Positions 9,097-18,789 are shown, numbered from the stretch's first letter. The stretch is 64,000 nt of DNA from Geminicoccaceae bacterium (GCA_028285265.1 JANQPX010000030.1:124001-188000); one strand, 5' to 3'. Translations and numbers: made by a program. Notes: generated by a model not told the origin, from the letters alone.

Positions 9097-9624
9097 TTGA
9101 AGTCTCCCAGGTTTGGTGAGCAGTGGCTTAGCCAGCATCAACTTGGCTATGTCGGATTAGATGATGATGACAGAACGGCGATCCGTGAATTTGCTTTGCT
9201 TTGGGGGATTTTTGAAAGCCAAGCTCTGTTTGGCGACGGCACCATTGATGGCATGACCAATTACATCGATGAGATCGCTCGCATGGCAGAAGCTGACCAA
9301 CGAGTCCTGTTAACCGCGCCCTTCATTCCCCATGTCGCGCATTTCCGCGATCAATACGTCGATAGTGAGCGTGCCACGACCAATGGCGCCTTCGAGACAC
9401 TGAATTTCAAGGACACAGCGTCCAAAGTACTGGTGCGGCGTGCCTTGGTGACGCTCAATGAAGAAACCCCTGAACTCGTCAAAGCTTTGCTGATTATTGT
9501 CTACCATCTGCGCCGCCGGTTGTTCCAAGGGCTGAAATGGCAACGCACTTGTGACAAGCAGCGGGACGACCTCTATCATGCCTCGAAGGTGCTGATGAAG
9601 GCCGTCGATATGTCGATCGCTTGA
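9097..9624 (+). CDS. Conserved hypothetical protein, HEPN-like pattern
   Basis: A 175-residue soluble, mostly helical protein that I do not recognise as a named family. The start is a TTG; no strong ribosome binding site is visible, so the exact start is uncertain. Residues 31-40 (EFALLWGIFE) and 134-147 (IVYHLRRRLFQGLK) resemble the two helices of HEPN-type proteins, where a typical second helix reads RNNLFHG. Here the catalytic His position is Gln144. It stands alone between purN and gmk, which is on the other strand. Confidence 0.6.
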   Translation: MKSPRFGEQWLSQHQLGYVGLDDDDRTAIREFALLWGIFESQALFGDGTIDGMTNYIDEIARMAEADQRVLLTAPFIPHVAHFRDQYVDSERATTNGAFETLNFKDTASKVLVRRALVTLNEETPELVKALLIIVYHLRRRLFQGLKWQRTCDKQRDDLYHASKVLMKAVDMSIA

Positions 9625-9731
9625 CCGCCAGATACACCCGCAAAGGTCTGCTTGACACAGCGCGCTTGACGATGGGAACGACCTATTTTTGGCGCTGAGT
9701 CCGGTACGACAGCTAGAAAACGCGGATCGTT

Positions 9732-10400
9732 CTAAAGAGCCGGAGCTTCGCGGAATTGGCTGACAAAGTCGGCCAATCCGACCTGGCGGCGTCGTTTCAG
9801 CCGTTCCGCAACGAGAACGGAGCGGGCGGCGTTTACGCTCCTTTCGAGATCATGATTGATCATCACGTAGTCGTATTCTGCCCAATGTGTGACGTCGGCA
9901 GCGATCTGGGCAAGGCGTTTGGCAACAACCTCATCAGTGTCTTCGGCGCGCTTGCGAAGTCGTCTTGCCAGCTCTTCGGTTGATGGAGGCAGGATGAACA
10001 TGGTGACGATATCCTGCGAGACCTGTTGGCGCAGCTGCTGTGCGCCCTGCCAGTCGATGTCGAAGAGAACGTCTTGGCCCGAGTCGAGTGCCCCTTCGAC
10101 CGCAGCTGCTGGCGTACCATAGCCGTGACCATAGACCTCTGCATGCTCTAGCAGTTCGTGATTTTCGACCAACCGGTCATAGTGTTGACGATCGATGAAA
10201 TGATAGTGCACGCCATCAACTTCACTTGGTCGTCTAGGGCGTGTCGTGACGGACACTGAAAGGGATAGTTCCGGTTCAACGTCGAGAAGCCTTCGCGCGA
10301 TCGTGGTCTTGCCCGCGCCGGAAGGAGAGGACAGCACGAACATGAGACCGCGGCGTTTGACGCGAATCTGGGCGGGGATGGATGCGCTCGGAGACATCAA
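9732..10400 (-). CDS. gmk: Guanylate kinase
   Basis: Phosphorylates GMP to GDP with ATP. The 222-residue protein has a P-loop SSPSGAGKTT at residues about 24-33, the GMP-binding region SVTTRPRRPSEVDGVHYHF, and the DVLFDIDWQGAQQLR stretch. Length and motifs are normal. It is downstream of mltG on the same strand, an alphaproteobacterial arrangement with the fatty-acid genes. Confidence 0.96.
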   Translation of the reverse strand: MMSPSASIPAQIRVKRRGLMFVLSSPSGAGKTTIARRLLDVEPELSLSVSVTTRPRRPSEVDGVHYHFIDRQHYDRLVENHELLEHAEVYGHGYGTPAAAVEGALDSGQDVLFDIDWQGAQQLRQQVSQDIVTMFILPPSTEELARRLRKRAEDTDEVVAKRLAQIAADVTHWAEYDYVMINHDLERSVNAARSVLVAERLKRRRQVGLADFVSQFREAPAL

Positions 10401-10576
10401 ATAACCCTGGCAATCAGAGACAGATGGGAGAGTAGGTTGTTATGTCGGAAACGTGCGGCTTGTGATCACCGCTGACGACGTCATAGCCGAACCCGTCCCA
10501 AGCGCCAATCCCAAGTTCCGAATAGGTCGACTTCGGCTCGCTTGCCCAGCCTATGTCATTCTTAAGATCGCGACCG

Positions 10577-11680
10577 CTATGAAGAGGATTGCCCTAAGGG
10601 GCTGTCCACTGCGGCCTCTGGCTTGGACTTGCTTCTGCTGGCCGCGCTTTCTGGCGCTGGCCCGAGATCTGAAGGACGCGGGGGTGTTGGCTTGATGGGT
10701 GGGCTTTCCTTACCCGCTTTGATACGCCGCCAGCGTGCAACATTCTCATTGTGTTGATCCAGTGTCTCGGCGAAAGCATGGCCACCAGTGCCGTCCGCGA
10801 CGAAATAGAGATAGTCATGCTGATCAGGGTGCATGACCGCCTCAATGGACTCGCGTCCTGGATTGCCGATCGGTCCCGGTGTCAATCCTTTAATTCGGTA
10901 GGTGTTGTAGGGATGATCCAGTTTCCAGTCTTGGCGAGTCAGCTCTCGGTCCAATGGACCTTGGCCGTCGGTCAGTCCGTAGATGATTGTGGGATCAGAT
11001 TGCAGGCGCATGCCTTGTCTCAAGCGGTTCACAAAGACGGCGGCGACTTTGGCTCGTTCCTCGGCAACAGCTGTCTCCTTGTCGACGATCGAAGCCATGA
11101 TTAAGGCATCGTTCGGGGTCGAGAAGGGTAGATCGTCTGCGCGATTGGCCCAGGCATTTTCGAGGACCTCGGCCATGGCGTCTTGCATGCGCTTGACCAT
11201 CGCCGCCTTGGTGTCTCCTTTTGAAAAGAGATAAGTCTCCGGCAAGAGAGACCCCTCGGGGGGGATCGCCGGCAGGTCTCCGGTCAGCCCATCGGCTTGG
11301 TTAAGCGCACGGAAGACTTCGGCAACGGTTTGCCCCTCAATCACGGTGATTTTTCGGGCGATCGTTTTGCCTTCGGTAATGATGGCGATCACTTGATCGG
11401 GCGTGACATGGGCAGGGAAGGCATATTCGCCAGCCTTGAGCCGTCGATCGTGCCCGCCTAGTCGAACGGCCAGCTGAAACAGCCAGGGATGGCGAATGAC
11501 GTTCGCCTGCGTCAGGCGGTGTGCGATGGATTGGAGCCCGGACCCTCTGGGCAAGTTGACGATCGCTTCCGCATTGTTGGGCCCACTGGCTACCAGATAG
11601 CGATTGAAGCTGGAAAGCGCATAGCTTGCGCCACCGGCCAAAATTGCCAAGAACAGAAGGACAAGAAGAACCCTGCGCAT
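10577..11680 (-). CDS. mltG: Endolytic murein transglycosylase MltG
   Basis: An inner-membrane lytic transglycosylase that cleaves nascent glycan strands and so limits their length. The 367-residue protein has one N-terminal membrane segment (VLLVLLFLAILAGGASYAL), a LysM-like region and the YceG catalytic domain. The catalytic glutamate motif reads ASIVDKETA, followed by VAAVFVNRLRQGM and LQSDPTIIYGL. A hydrophilic Pro/Ser-rich C-terminal tail of about 50 residues follows the domain. It lies 18 bases after fabF in the fab-mltG-gmk run. Confidence 0.94.
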   Translation of the reverse strand: MRRVLLVLLFLAILAGGASYALSSFNRYLVASGPNNAEAIVNLPRGSGLQSIAHRLTQANVIRHPWLFQLAVRLGGHDRRLKAGEYAFPAHVTPDQVIAIITEGKTIARKITVIEGQTVAEVFRALNQADGLTGDLPAIPPEGSLLPETYLFSKGDTKAAMVKRMQDAMAEVLENAWANRADDLPFSTPNDALIMASIVDKETAVAEERAKVAAVFVNRLRQGMRLQSDPTIIYGLTDGQGPLDRELTRQDWKLDHPYNTYRIKGLTPGPIGNPGRESIEAVMHPDQHDYLYFVADGTGGHAFAETLDQHNENVARWRRIKAGKESPPIKPTPPRPSDLGPAPESAASRSKSKPEAAVDSPLGQSSS

Positions 11681-11698
11681 CCCCCTCTCACGCCCAGC

Positions 11699-12967
11699 TC
11701 AGTGCTCGGGCGGTCTGGCGATGACCAGTGTCGCGTTCGTGCCGCCGAAGCCGAATGAATTGGAGAGAGCGGCGCGAACTTCGCGTTCTTTGGCTTGATG
11801 AGGTACGAGGTCGAGATCGCACCCTTCTGACGGATCGTCCAGGTTCAGTGTAGGCGGCACTGTTTGATGGCAAATCGCCAACAAAGCGAAAATCGCTTCA
11901 ACGCCACCCGCTGCGCCAAGAAGATGCCCGATCGCTGACTTGGTCGACGACATTGATACGTTGTCAGAAGCGCCGCCAAAGAGTCGTTTGACAGCACCGA
12001 GTTCAATCTCGTCGCCGAGGGGAGTCGAGGTGCCATGGGCATTGACATAGTCGATATCGGACGGTGCAAGTCCTGCGCGATCCAAGGCCATCTTCATCGA
12101 GCGATAGCCGCCATCGCCATCGGGGCTAGGGGCCGTGATATGGTAGGCGTCGCCCGAAAGTCCGTAGCCCACGACCTCGCCGTAGATCTTGGCCCCGCGA
12201 GCGCGCGCATGCTCGAGCTCCTCCAACACCACGATGCCTGCGCCTTCACCCATCACAAAGCCGTCTCGACCCTTGTCCCAAGGGCGAGACGCTTTTGCCG
12301 GCTCATCATTGTAGTGGGTAGAGAGGGCTTTCATCGCGGCGAAGCCAGCGATCCCGATTCGACAAACGGCTCCCTCGGCACCACCCGCGATCATAACGTC
12401 GGCATCACCGAGCTGAATGAGGCGGGACGCATCGCCAATCGCGTGTGCACCCGTCGAACAGGCTGTGACGACGGAATGGTTCGGTCCCTTAAAGCCGTAG
12501 CGGATCGAGACCTGGCCACTCACGAGATTGATCAAACAGGCAGGGATAAAGAATGGACTGACCCGGCGCGGCCCCTTCGTCTCAAGGTCGACCGCCGTGT
12601 CAGCAATCGTGCCGAGTCCCCCAATTCCCGAGCCGATCAAAACACCGGTACGTGTCCTGGCCGCCTCATCGTCCGGTGTCCAGCCCGAGTCCTCAATCGC
12701 TTCTGTCGCCGCCGCAATGCCGTACAAAATGAAGGGATCATTTCGCCTGGCATCTTTCGCCGACATGACTTCGTCGACTTTGAAGGCTCCACTACCTTCT
12801 GTTGGGATCAAGCCTGCGACTTTTGCCGGCAAGTCATCGACGTTGAAACGGTCGATTCGACGAAGGCCGCTTTCAGCCGCAATGAGCTTGCGCCAACTCA
12901 CGTCAACGCCAGCTCCTAAGGGGGTCACCAAGCCAATGCCGGTGATCACTACGCGTCTAGACGACAT
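11699..12967 (-). CDS. fabF: Beta-ketoacyl-ACP synthase II
   Basis: Elongating condensing enzyme of type II fatty acid synthesis, joining malonyl-ACP to acyl-ACP. The 422-residue protein has the catalytic Cys in VVTACSTGAHAIG and the two catalytic His residues in NAHGTSTPLGD and SAIGHLLGAAGG. It lies directly after acpP in the order fabD-fabG-acpP-fabF, all on the minus strand. Confidence 0.97.
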   Translation of the reverse strand: MSSRRVVITGIGLVTPLGAGVDVSWRKLIAAESGLRRIDRFNVDDLPAKVAGLIPTEGSGAFKVDEVMSAKDARRNDPFILYGIAAATEAIEDSGWTPDDEAARTRTGVLIGSGIGGLGTIADTAVDLETKGPRRVSPFFIPACLINLVSGQVSIRYGFKGPNHSVVTACSTGAHAIGDASRLIQLGDADVMIAGGAEGAVCRIGIAGFAAMKALSTHYNDEPAKASRPWDKGRDGFVMGEGAGIVVLEELEHARARGAKIYGEVVGYGLSGDAYHITAPSPDGDGGYRSMKMALDRAGLAPSDIDYVNAHGTSTPLGDEIELGAVKRLFGGASDNVSMSSTKSAIGHLLGAAGGVEAIFALLAICHQTVPPTLNLDDPSEGCDLDLVPHQAKEREVRAALSNSFGFGGTNATLVIARPPEH

Positions 12968-13047
12968 GGAAAGACCAATCCACGCTTGTCAGAACGAGAA
13001 AGCCTGCGGCCGCCAACTGGCGACCGGTCGGGACATGCTCGCCAGTG

Positions 13048-13290
13048 TCAAGCGCTTTGGGCGTTACTGTCGATATAGTTGATGGCATCCTTGATCGTAA
13101 GGATCTTTTCGGCAGCTTCGTCGGGAATCTCGCAACCGAACTCTTCTTCGAACGCCATGACCAACTCGACTGTATCAAGGCTGTCAGCGCCGAGATCATC
13201 GACAAAACTGGCGTTTTCGTTGACCTTACCCTCGTCCACGCCGAGATGTTCGATAACGATCTTTTTGACGCGATCAGCAGTCTCACTCAT
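13048..13290 (-). CDS. acpP: Acyl carrier protein
   Basis: Small acidic carrier that holds growing acyl chains on 4'-phosphopantetheine. The 80-residue protein has the modification site in [13 protein letters not shown] (Ser of the DSL motif). Starts [10 protein letters not shown], as usual. Its neighbours are fabG upstream and fabF downstream. The 196-base leader between fabG and acpP is unusually long for this operon and holds small hairpins. Confidence 0.97.
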   Translation of the reverse strand: MSETADRVKKIVIEHLGVDEGKVNENASFVDDLGADSLDTVELVMAFEEEFGCEIPDEAAEKILTIKDAINYIDSNAQSA

Positions 13291-13486
13291 AGGGGGGCTT
13301 CCTCGATTGATCAGGCCGGCGAACCGCTGTGCCCGGCCGAAGGGGCATCACGCTTGGGCAAGCGCCCAACACGCGATGCGGCTACTAACACAATCCTGAC
13401 GTTGTTGACCAGCCGTCTGGATAAAATCTGACCAATCCATGTAGGCAGCTTCGCCGATTATCACAAGCTCAATCGCCTTAAAGGTA
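13291..13486 (-). promoter_or_regulatory. Leader between fabG and acpP with small hairpins
   Basis: A gap of 196 bases upstream of acpP. It holds two short inverted repeats: TTGGGC/GCCCAA around AAGC (13354-13369) and GGCCGG/CCGGCC near 13312-13336. acpP is often expressed more strongly than its neighbours, so a separate promoter or processed leader is plausible, but I do not see a clear -35/-10 pair. Confidence 0.35.
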
Positions 13487-14221
13487 TCAAATCATCGCCA
13501 TGCCGCCGTTCACATGCAGCGTTTGGCCAGTGACATAACTCGCCTCGTTGCTTGCGAGATAGGCGACGGCCGCAGCGATATCGTCGCTTTGGCCGAGCCG
13601 ACCGATCGGAATCTGACCAAGAAGCCGCTCTTTCTGATCATCACCTAAGACATCCGTCATCGCCGTTTCGATAAATCCAGGCGCAACACAATTCACCGTA
13701 ATGCCGCGTGATGCGACTTCAGCGGCTAGCGCTTTCGACATGCCGATCATACCGGCTTTAGCGGCGGCGTAATTCGCCTGGCCGGGATTCCCGGTAACGG
13801 CAACGATGGACGTGATGTTGATAATGCGTCCTAAGCGCTTTTTCATCATGCCGCGCAAGAGTCCGCGAATGAGGCGGAAACCTGCGGAGAGATTGACATC
13901 GATCACGGTTTGCCAGTCGTCATCCTTCATGCGCATGGCGAGATTGTCGCGCGTGAGGCCGGCATTGTTGACCAATATGTCGACACCATCGCTACCAAGA
14001 CCGGCGAGCATTTGATCAACGCCATCCTCCGCACCGAGATCAGCCACCAAGGTTTCGGCACGCTCGCCCAGCTCTCCGGCGAGCGCATCGAGAGCTTCTT
14101 GCCTCCGACCACTCAGGACAACTTGGGCTCCTTGGCTGTGAAGCCGCTTTGCAATGGCGCTGCCAATGCCGCCAGACGCGCCAGTAACAAGCGCGCGCCG
14201 CTCGGAAAGATCGAACATCAA
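13487..14221 (-). CDS. fabG: 3-oxoacyl-ACP reductase
   Basis: NADPH-dependent reduction of beta-ketoacyl-ACP in fatty acid synthesis. The 244-residue SDR protein shows TGASGGIGSAI near the N-terminus, NNAGLTRDNLAMRM, and the catalytic YAAAKAGM (Tyr-x3-Lys). The start may be either of two adjacent ATG codons (14221 or 14218). It lies 24 bases after fabD. Confidence 0.96.
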   Translation of the reverse strand: MMFDLSERRALVTGASGGIGSAIAKRLHSQGAQVVLSGRRQEALDALAGELGERAETLVADLGAEDGVDQMLAGLGSDGVDILVNNAGLTRDNLAMRMKDDDWQTVIDVNLSAGFRLIRGLLRGMMKKRLGRIINITSIVAVTGNPGQANYAAAKAGMIGMSKALAAEVASRGITVNCVAPGFIETAMTDVLGDDQKERLLGQIPIGRLGQSDDIAAAVAYLASNEASYVTGQTLHVNGGMAMI

Positions 14222-14245
14222 CTTCTCCTGTAAACTTTTCAGCAG

Positions 14246-15199
14246 CTAATTTGGGTCGACTGACGCGTTGAGAAACGCCTCAAGATCCTCGGCCGTCCCG
14301 ATCGTTTGTGCGCCGAGGTTGCGGTCAATTCGACGAGTTAGGCCTGTGAGAACTTTGCCGGCTCCAAGCTCGACCAGGTGATCAACGCCCCGATCAACCA
14401 AGGCTGTGACACTTTCCCGCCACCGGACACGTGATGTCACTTGTTCAATCAACGCGTTGCGCAACCGAGTCGGATCCTCCTCAGGAGCAGCCGTGACGTT
14501 GATGACCACAGGCAAGGCCGGCTTTGTAAGCTCGATTTCGGCAAGGGCTTCCGCAACAGCATCAGCCGCCGGCGCCATAAGTTGGCAGTGAAAAGGAGCG
14601 CTAACCGGCAACAGCAGGCTACGTTTTGCACCCTTGGCTTTGGCAATCTCGACTGCTCGTTCAACGGCAGCCTTATGTCCACTCACCACCACCTGACCAG
14701 GCGCATTGTCGTTCGCGACATCACAGATCTGGTTTTCTGCCGCCTCACCCGCGACCGCTTCGACATCGGCGACGTCCAGACCGAGAACAGCAGCCATCGC
14801 CCCTTCGCCAACGGGGACGGCGTTCTGCATTGACCGTCCACGAAGCTGAAGCAAGCGGGCCGCAACGTCGATCGAGAAGGCGCCGGATGCTGCTAGAGCC
14901 GAGTACTCTCCAAGGGAATGGCCGGCGACAAAAGTCCCGAAATCGGCGAGCTTCCTATCACTCCTGGCTTCGAGAGCGCGCACAGCTGCTAGGGAAACCG
15001 CCATCAAGGCGGGTTGCGCGTTTTCGGTAAGACGCAGTTCATCGTCGGGGCCATCGAACATGAGGGTCGAAAGGGCCTTGCCGAGTGCCTCATCAACTTC
15101 GTCAAACACGGCACGGGCAGCTGGCTCAGTATCATAAAGAGAGCGGCCCATGCCGACGCTTTGTGATCCTTGACCGGGGAAGATAAAAGCTCTGCTCAT
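14246..15199 (-). CDS. fabD: Malonyl-CoA:ACP transacylase
   Basis: Moves malonyl from CoA to ACP. The 317-residue protein has FPGQGSQSVGMG at the N-terminus, the active-site serine in GHSLGEYSA and the catalytic His in SAPFHCQLM. First gene of the fabD-fabG-acpP-fabF-mltG-gmk run, divergent from the rpsF operon. Confidence 0.97.
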   Translation of the reverse strand: MSRAFIFPGQGSQSVGMGRSLYDTEPAARAVFDEVDEALGKALSTLMFDGPDDELRLTENAQPALMAVSLAAVRALEARSDRKLADFGTFVAGHSLGEYSALAASGAFSIDVAARLLQLRGRSMQNAVPVGEGAMAAVLGLDVADVEAVAGEAAENQICDVANDNAPGQVVVSGHKAAVERAVEIAKAKGAKRSLLLPVSAPFHCQLMAPAADAVAEALAEIELTKPALPVVINVTAAPEEDPTRLRNALIEQVTSRVRWRESVTALVDRGVDHLVELGAGKVLTGLTRRIDRNLGAQTIGTAEDLEAFLNASVDPN

Positions 15200-15286
15200 C
15201 TTATGAAGACATCCTTAGGCCATGCTCAGTTTAATGCTAAGTTGGCGATCAAGGTCTATCGTGCACTTAATCTCTGTCAAGCGGGC

Positions 15287-15314
15287 TTGCCCAAGCTGGA
15301 AATTGTTGTATAGT
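15287..15314 (+). promoter_or_regulatory. Sigma-70-type promoter and leader of the rpsF operon
   Basis: TTGCCC (15287-15292) and TATAGT (15309-15314) are separated by 16 bases and point toward rpsF. The resulting leader of about 110 bases contains GGGCC-GAC-GGCCC (15328-15340), a compact hairpin whose loop side carries CCG. Leaders of rpsF in many bacteria bind the S6:S18 complex through a CCG-containing motif, so autoregulation is possible but unproven here. Confidence 0.5.
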
Positions 15315-15434
15315 CTCGCGTCAGTTTGGGCCGACGGCCCGATTTCGCTGGATAGCTACCTGGAACGGGTCGGCGCACTAGGCGCGGTCCGTATATTGCT
15401 ATGGTCGCATCCCGACAGGTTAAGGAGCTGCAGA

Positions 15435-15887
15435 GTGACCGCAACGCGGTGTTACGAACATACGATTATTGCGCGCCAAGATCTTTCGCCGCAGCAAGCC
15501 CAAGCGCTCGCCGAAACGTATGCTGGCGTGATCGGTGAGCATGGCGGCGAAGTCACCAAGAATGAGTATTGGGGACTGCGCAATCTCGCTTATCGCGTCA
15601 AGAAAAACAGGAAGGGGCACTATCTCCACCTGAATTTCAAGGCGCCTGGAGATTTGGTCAAGGAATTGGAGCGTCAGGAAGAGTTGAGCGACGACGTCAT
15701 CCGCTACATGACGGTGCGCGTCGACAAGCTCGATGATGGACCCTCGATCCTTATGCAGGTGCGTTCGTCGCGAGAAGAACGCGGGCGGCGCGATGATGGC
15801 CCGCGGCGGCATCATGGCGACCGGGACAGAAACGAACGTGGTGGCGACCGGGCCGAACGGCCTGACGAGGCAGCCAGTAAGGACTGA
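15435..15887 (+). CDS. rpsF: 30S ribosomal protein S6
   Basis: Binds S18 on the platform of the small subunit. I place the start at the GTG at 15435, seven bases after AAGGAG, giving a 150-residue protein that begins near CYEHTIIARQDLS, the usual S6 N-terminus; a longer open frame upstream has no support. YWGLRNLAYRVKKNRKGHY is typical. The C-terminal 35 residues are an Arg/Asp/Gly-rich tail, common in alphaproteobacterial S6. First gene of rpsF-rpsR-DUF2232-rplI. Confidence 0.93.
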   Translation: MTATRCYEHTIIARQDLSPQQAQALAETYAGVIGEHGGEVTKNEYWGLRNLAYRVKKNRKGHYLHLNFKAPGDLVKELERQEELSDDVIRYMTVRVDKLDDGPSILMQVRSSREERGRRDDGPRRHHGDRDRNERGGDRAERPDEAASKD

Positions 15888-15941
15888 GGCTTTGCAGCGT
15901 CGGAAGCGGCGTCTCCATCTACCAGAAAGACATAGATCATC

Positions 15942-16250
15942 ATGAGTGAACAAACTTCATCTTACGGCGATAGCGGCGGACGCCCGCCTCGGGGTGGCGG
16001 TGGTGGCGAGCCTCCCAATATCACCATACGCAGGCCGTTTTTCCGGCGGAGGAAGTCCAGTCCTTTCGCTGGCGATGATGCTGCGAAGATCGACTATAAG
16101 GATGTAAAGCTTTTGCAACGCTTTGTGTCCGAGCGCGGCAAGATCGTACCGAGACGGATTACGGCAGTGACGGCCAAAGAACAGCGCGCGCTTGCTCAAG
16201 CGGTTAAGCGAGCTCGTCTCTTGGCGCTCTTGCCCTTCGTCTTGAGCTAA
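15942..16250 (+). CDS. rpsR: 30S ribosomal protein S18
   Basis: Partner of S6 in the small subunit. The 102-residue protein has the core [13 protein letters not shown] and [19 protein letters not shown]. An N-terminal Gly/Pro-rich extension of about 25 residues precedes the core, making it longer than the roughly 75-residue E. coli protein. C-terminus ARLLALLPF is typical. Confidence 0.95.
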   Translation: MSEQTSSYGDSGGRPPRGGGGGEPPNITIRRPFFRRRKSSPFAGDDAAKIDYKDVKLLQRFVSERGKIVPRRITAVTAKEQRALAQAVKRARLLALLPFVLS

Positions 16251-16288
16251 TCCGAGCGTCTCTCTTAAAGAAACGGTCGTGACCCTCC

Positions 16289-17206
16289 ATGTCCCAAGCG
16301 CTTGCCCTCGCCGTATTGGCCGGCATCATCAGCGGCGCCCTGGGACTGGCGCCGATCTCAGGCTCGATCGCGCTCGTTCTGGTCAGCTATTTTGTCATGC
16401 TGCCGATGATGCTGGCAGGTCTGACATTAGGCCTGACCGCAGCGCTGATCGCCGCCGGGGCAGCTATTCTGTTCAACGGTGTGATCGCAGGTATTCTTCC
16501 TGCGTTGATCTTTGCTATCGCCTTCGCGCTTCCAGCGCTCTTGGTGGTTCGGCAGGCGCTTTTATCAAGGCAGGATTCAACAGAGGGGCTCGTTTGGTAT
16601 CCGCCCGGCTTGATCCTGGCACAACTTACCGTCGTGGCCGTCGCATTGTTGGCCGCCGTCTTCTTTGCCTTTATGGGGCAACCGGACGGTCTCTTGGGGA
16701 TCATCGAAGCAGTTTTGGTCGACGCGATCCAGCAAATCAGCGAAGCGGCGGGCCAGTCGGCGCCAGATGTCGAATCGATCAGAACCAGCGCAGTTTTTGT
16801 ACCGGCATTGGTCGGTTGTTCGTGGCTGGTTATGGCAGCAGTCAATGCAGCACTTGCCCAAGCGATCGCGGTGCGCAGTGGGTGGAATCGTCGACCGAGT
16901 CCAACGCTCGCCGATTTGGAGCTCCCCTCTTGGCTTTGGCCGCTCATCGGCGGCGCGTTGTTAATGTCCCTCCTTGGATCAACGGGCTTAGGCCTTCTCG
17001 GTCGTTCCGCGTTAATCATTCTGATCGTGCCGTTTGGTTTTCTGGGGCTCGCCGTCATCCACAAATTCGCGAACCGCTGGTCGTACCGACAGTTCGGCCT
17101 TGCAGCGGTTTACGCTGGAATCATCGTGCTCAACTGGCCGATCCTAGCGGTCGTCCTTTTGGGTTTGGTTGAAGATTGGGCGCATTTGCGCCGCCGTTAC
17201 ATGTAG
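16289..17206 (+). CDS. DUF2232 family polytopic membrane protein
   Basis: A 305-residue, very hydrophobic protein with about seven to eight membrane segments. DUF2232 proteins sit between rpsR and rplI in many alphaproteobacteria, as here. No catalytic motif is visible and its role is unknown; a transporter-like or S-component-like role has been suggested for related families. The ATG start is preceded by a short purine-rich stretch. Confidence 0.8.
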   Translation: MSQALALAVLAGIISGALGLAPISGSIALVLVSYFVMLPMMLAGLTLGLTAALIAAGAAILFNGVIAGILPALIFAIAFALPALLVVRQALLSRQDSTEGLVWYPPGLILAQLTVVAVALLAAVFFAFMGQPDGLLGIIEAVLVDAIQQISEAAGQSAPDVESIRTSAVFVPALVGCSWLVMAAVNAALAQAIAVRSGWNRRPSPTLADLELPSWLWPLIGGALLMSLLGSTGLGLLGRSALIILIVPFGFLGLAVIHKFANRWSYRQFGLAAVYAGIIVLNWPILAVVLLGLVEDWAHLRRRYM

Positions 17207-17227
17207 TGAGATCGGAGGAAGTATCCC

Positions 17228-17809
17228 ATGCAGGTCATTCTGCTGGAGCGTATTGAGAAACTGGGCCAGATGGGTGATCTTGTCACCGTCAAGAACGGCT
17301 TCGCGCGGAACTATCTGGTGCCTCAGGGCAAGGCGATGCGCGCGACGAAGGCGAATTTGAAGGAATTCGAGCGCCGCAAGGTCGAGTTGGAAGCCTCCAA
17401 TCTGAAGCGCAAAGAAGAGGCTGAAGCTGTCGCTGGGAAGATCGATGGTCAATCGGTAATCATTATTCGACAGGCCGGCGAATCGGGGCAGCTTTACGGC
17501 TCAGTTGGCAATCGCGACATTGCGGAAGCTTTTGCTGCCGACGGCGTAACGTTCGAGCGCCGTCAGGTTCGTCTTGATCAGCCGCTTAAGATGCTCGGCG
17601 TTCATGCGGTCCGCGTTGCACTTCATCCCGAGGTCGATATTGAGGTCAAAGTCAATGTCGCGCGATCGGAAGAAGAGGCAGAGATTCAAGCCGATCCAGA
17701 GCGCGCAGCCGCCTACGCTGCTGCCCAAGCTGCTGAAGAAGAAGAGGCAGCGGCTGAACTCGCCGATATGGGGGCTGAGCTCCGCGAGGCCGAAGGTGAC
17801 GAGGGCTAG
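17228..17809 (+). CDS. rplI: 50S ribosomal protein L9
   Basis: Large-subunit protein at the base of the L1 stalk. The 193-residue protein begins [22 protein letters not shown] and carries [13 protein letters not shown], the L9 signature. The C-terminal 45 residues are an acidic, Ala/Glu-rich tail beyond the normal two-domain protein. GGAGG lies about seven bases before the ATG. Last gene of the operon. Confidence 0.96.
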   Translation: MQVILLERIEKLGQMGDLVTVKNGFARNYLVPQGKAMRATKANLKEFERRKVELEASNLKRKEEAEAVAGKIDGQSVIIIRQAGESGQLYGSVGNRDIAEAFAADGVTFERRQVRLDQPLKMLGVHAVRVALHPEVDIEVKVNVARSEEEAEIQADPERAAAYAAAQAAEEEEAAAELADMGAELREAEGDEG

Positions 17810-17952
17810 GCCAACGCTTTGCAGCCTTTAGAGCCTTGGTATCGCTCGCTGCAACGCAAAAAAATCACTGGCTACACACGAGGCGATTGGTCTAGTGTGT
17901 CTTTTTGGTCGCTTGTGATCGTAAAGCGACTCAGTGATATGGCTTGACAAAA

Positions 17953-18591
17953 ATGGCTCAGCGAAAGAAGGCAAATGGTACCGCCGAAGACGGCGTCGCC
18001 ATCGTCAAGAAATACGCCAATCGGCGCCTCTACAACACTGCGTCCAGTAGCTACGTCACCCTTGATGATCTCAGTAAAATGGTGAGGGACGGCGATAATT
18101 TCGTCGTCTACGATGCCAAAACCGGCGAGGACCTAACACGGTCAATTCTGACACAGATCATCATGGAGGAAGATGGTAAGGGCAGGAATCTTCTGCCAAC
18201 CAACTTTCTTCGTCAGCTCATCCGCTATTACGACGACAGCCTTCGAGCATTCCTGCCGCGTTATCTTGAGATGAGCATGGAGAACTTCTCAAGCAATCAA
18301 GACCAAATCCGTCACTACATCGAAGGCACCTTTGGCCGTTTCTTCCCCATGGGTCAATTCGAAGATATGGCGCGTCAGAACATAGCCCTTTTCCAACAAG
18401 CGGCCACCATGTTCAATCCGGCCACGGGCGAAAAGACGGGGACGGATATGCCGGCAGCTGAAAGCGGCCGGATCTCACCCGAGCAAACAGATGCCTCGAA
18501 CGACATCCAGGAATTGAGTGCGAAAATCGAAGCTCTTCAGGCTGAGCTATCGAAATTGGTTGAAGCCCAGAAGGACAAGACCAAACGCTAA
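17953..18591 (+). CDS. phaR: Polyhydroxyalkanoate synthesis repressor PhaR
   Basis: DNA- and granule-binding regulator of PHA storage. The 212-residue protein begins after an ATG at 17953 (a TTG three codons earlier is possible). VKKYANRRLYNTASSSYVTL is the PHB/PHA accumulation regulator DNA-binding domain, followed by two PHB-accumulation repeats and a C-terminal coiled-coil-like segment (IEALQAELSKLVEAQ). phaA/phaB/phaC are not in the window. Confidence 0.9.
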   Translation: MAQRKKANGTAEDGVAIVKKYANRRLYNTASSSYVTLDDLSKMVRDGDNFVVYDAKTGEDLTRSILTQIIMEEDGKGRNLLPTNFLRQLIRYYDDSLRAFLPRYLEMSMENFSSNQDQIRHYIEGTFGRFFPMGQFEDMARQNIALFQQAATMFNPATGEKTGTDMPAAESGRISPEQTDASNDIQELSAKIEALQAELSKLVEAQKDKTKR

Positions 18592-18789
18592 ATGCGATAG
18601 GGTGTGCGCCGACTGCATTGACGACCGAGGCTGCGGTGCAGACGTTTCTGGACGGACTTTTGCCACTGGCCTTCGGGAGTTGGATCGCGTGACAGCACGC
18701 ACCGCTCCCTTCTTTACAAACGTCTAAAAAATCGACGGAGAGCGGAGGGCTCATCGGCAAGATGCCGTCATGCGGTCTCCTCTAAACCG

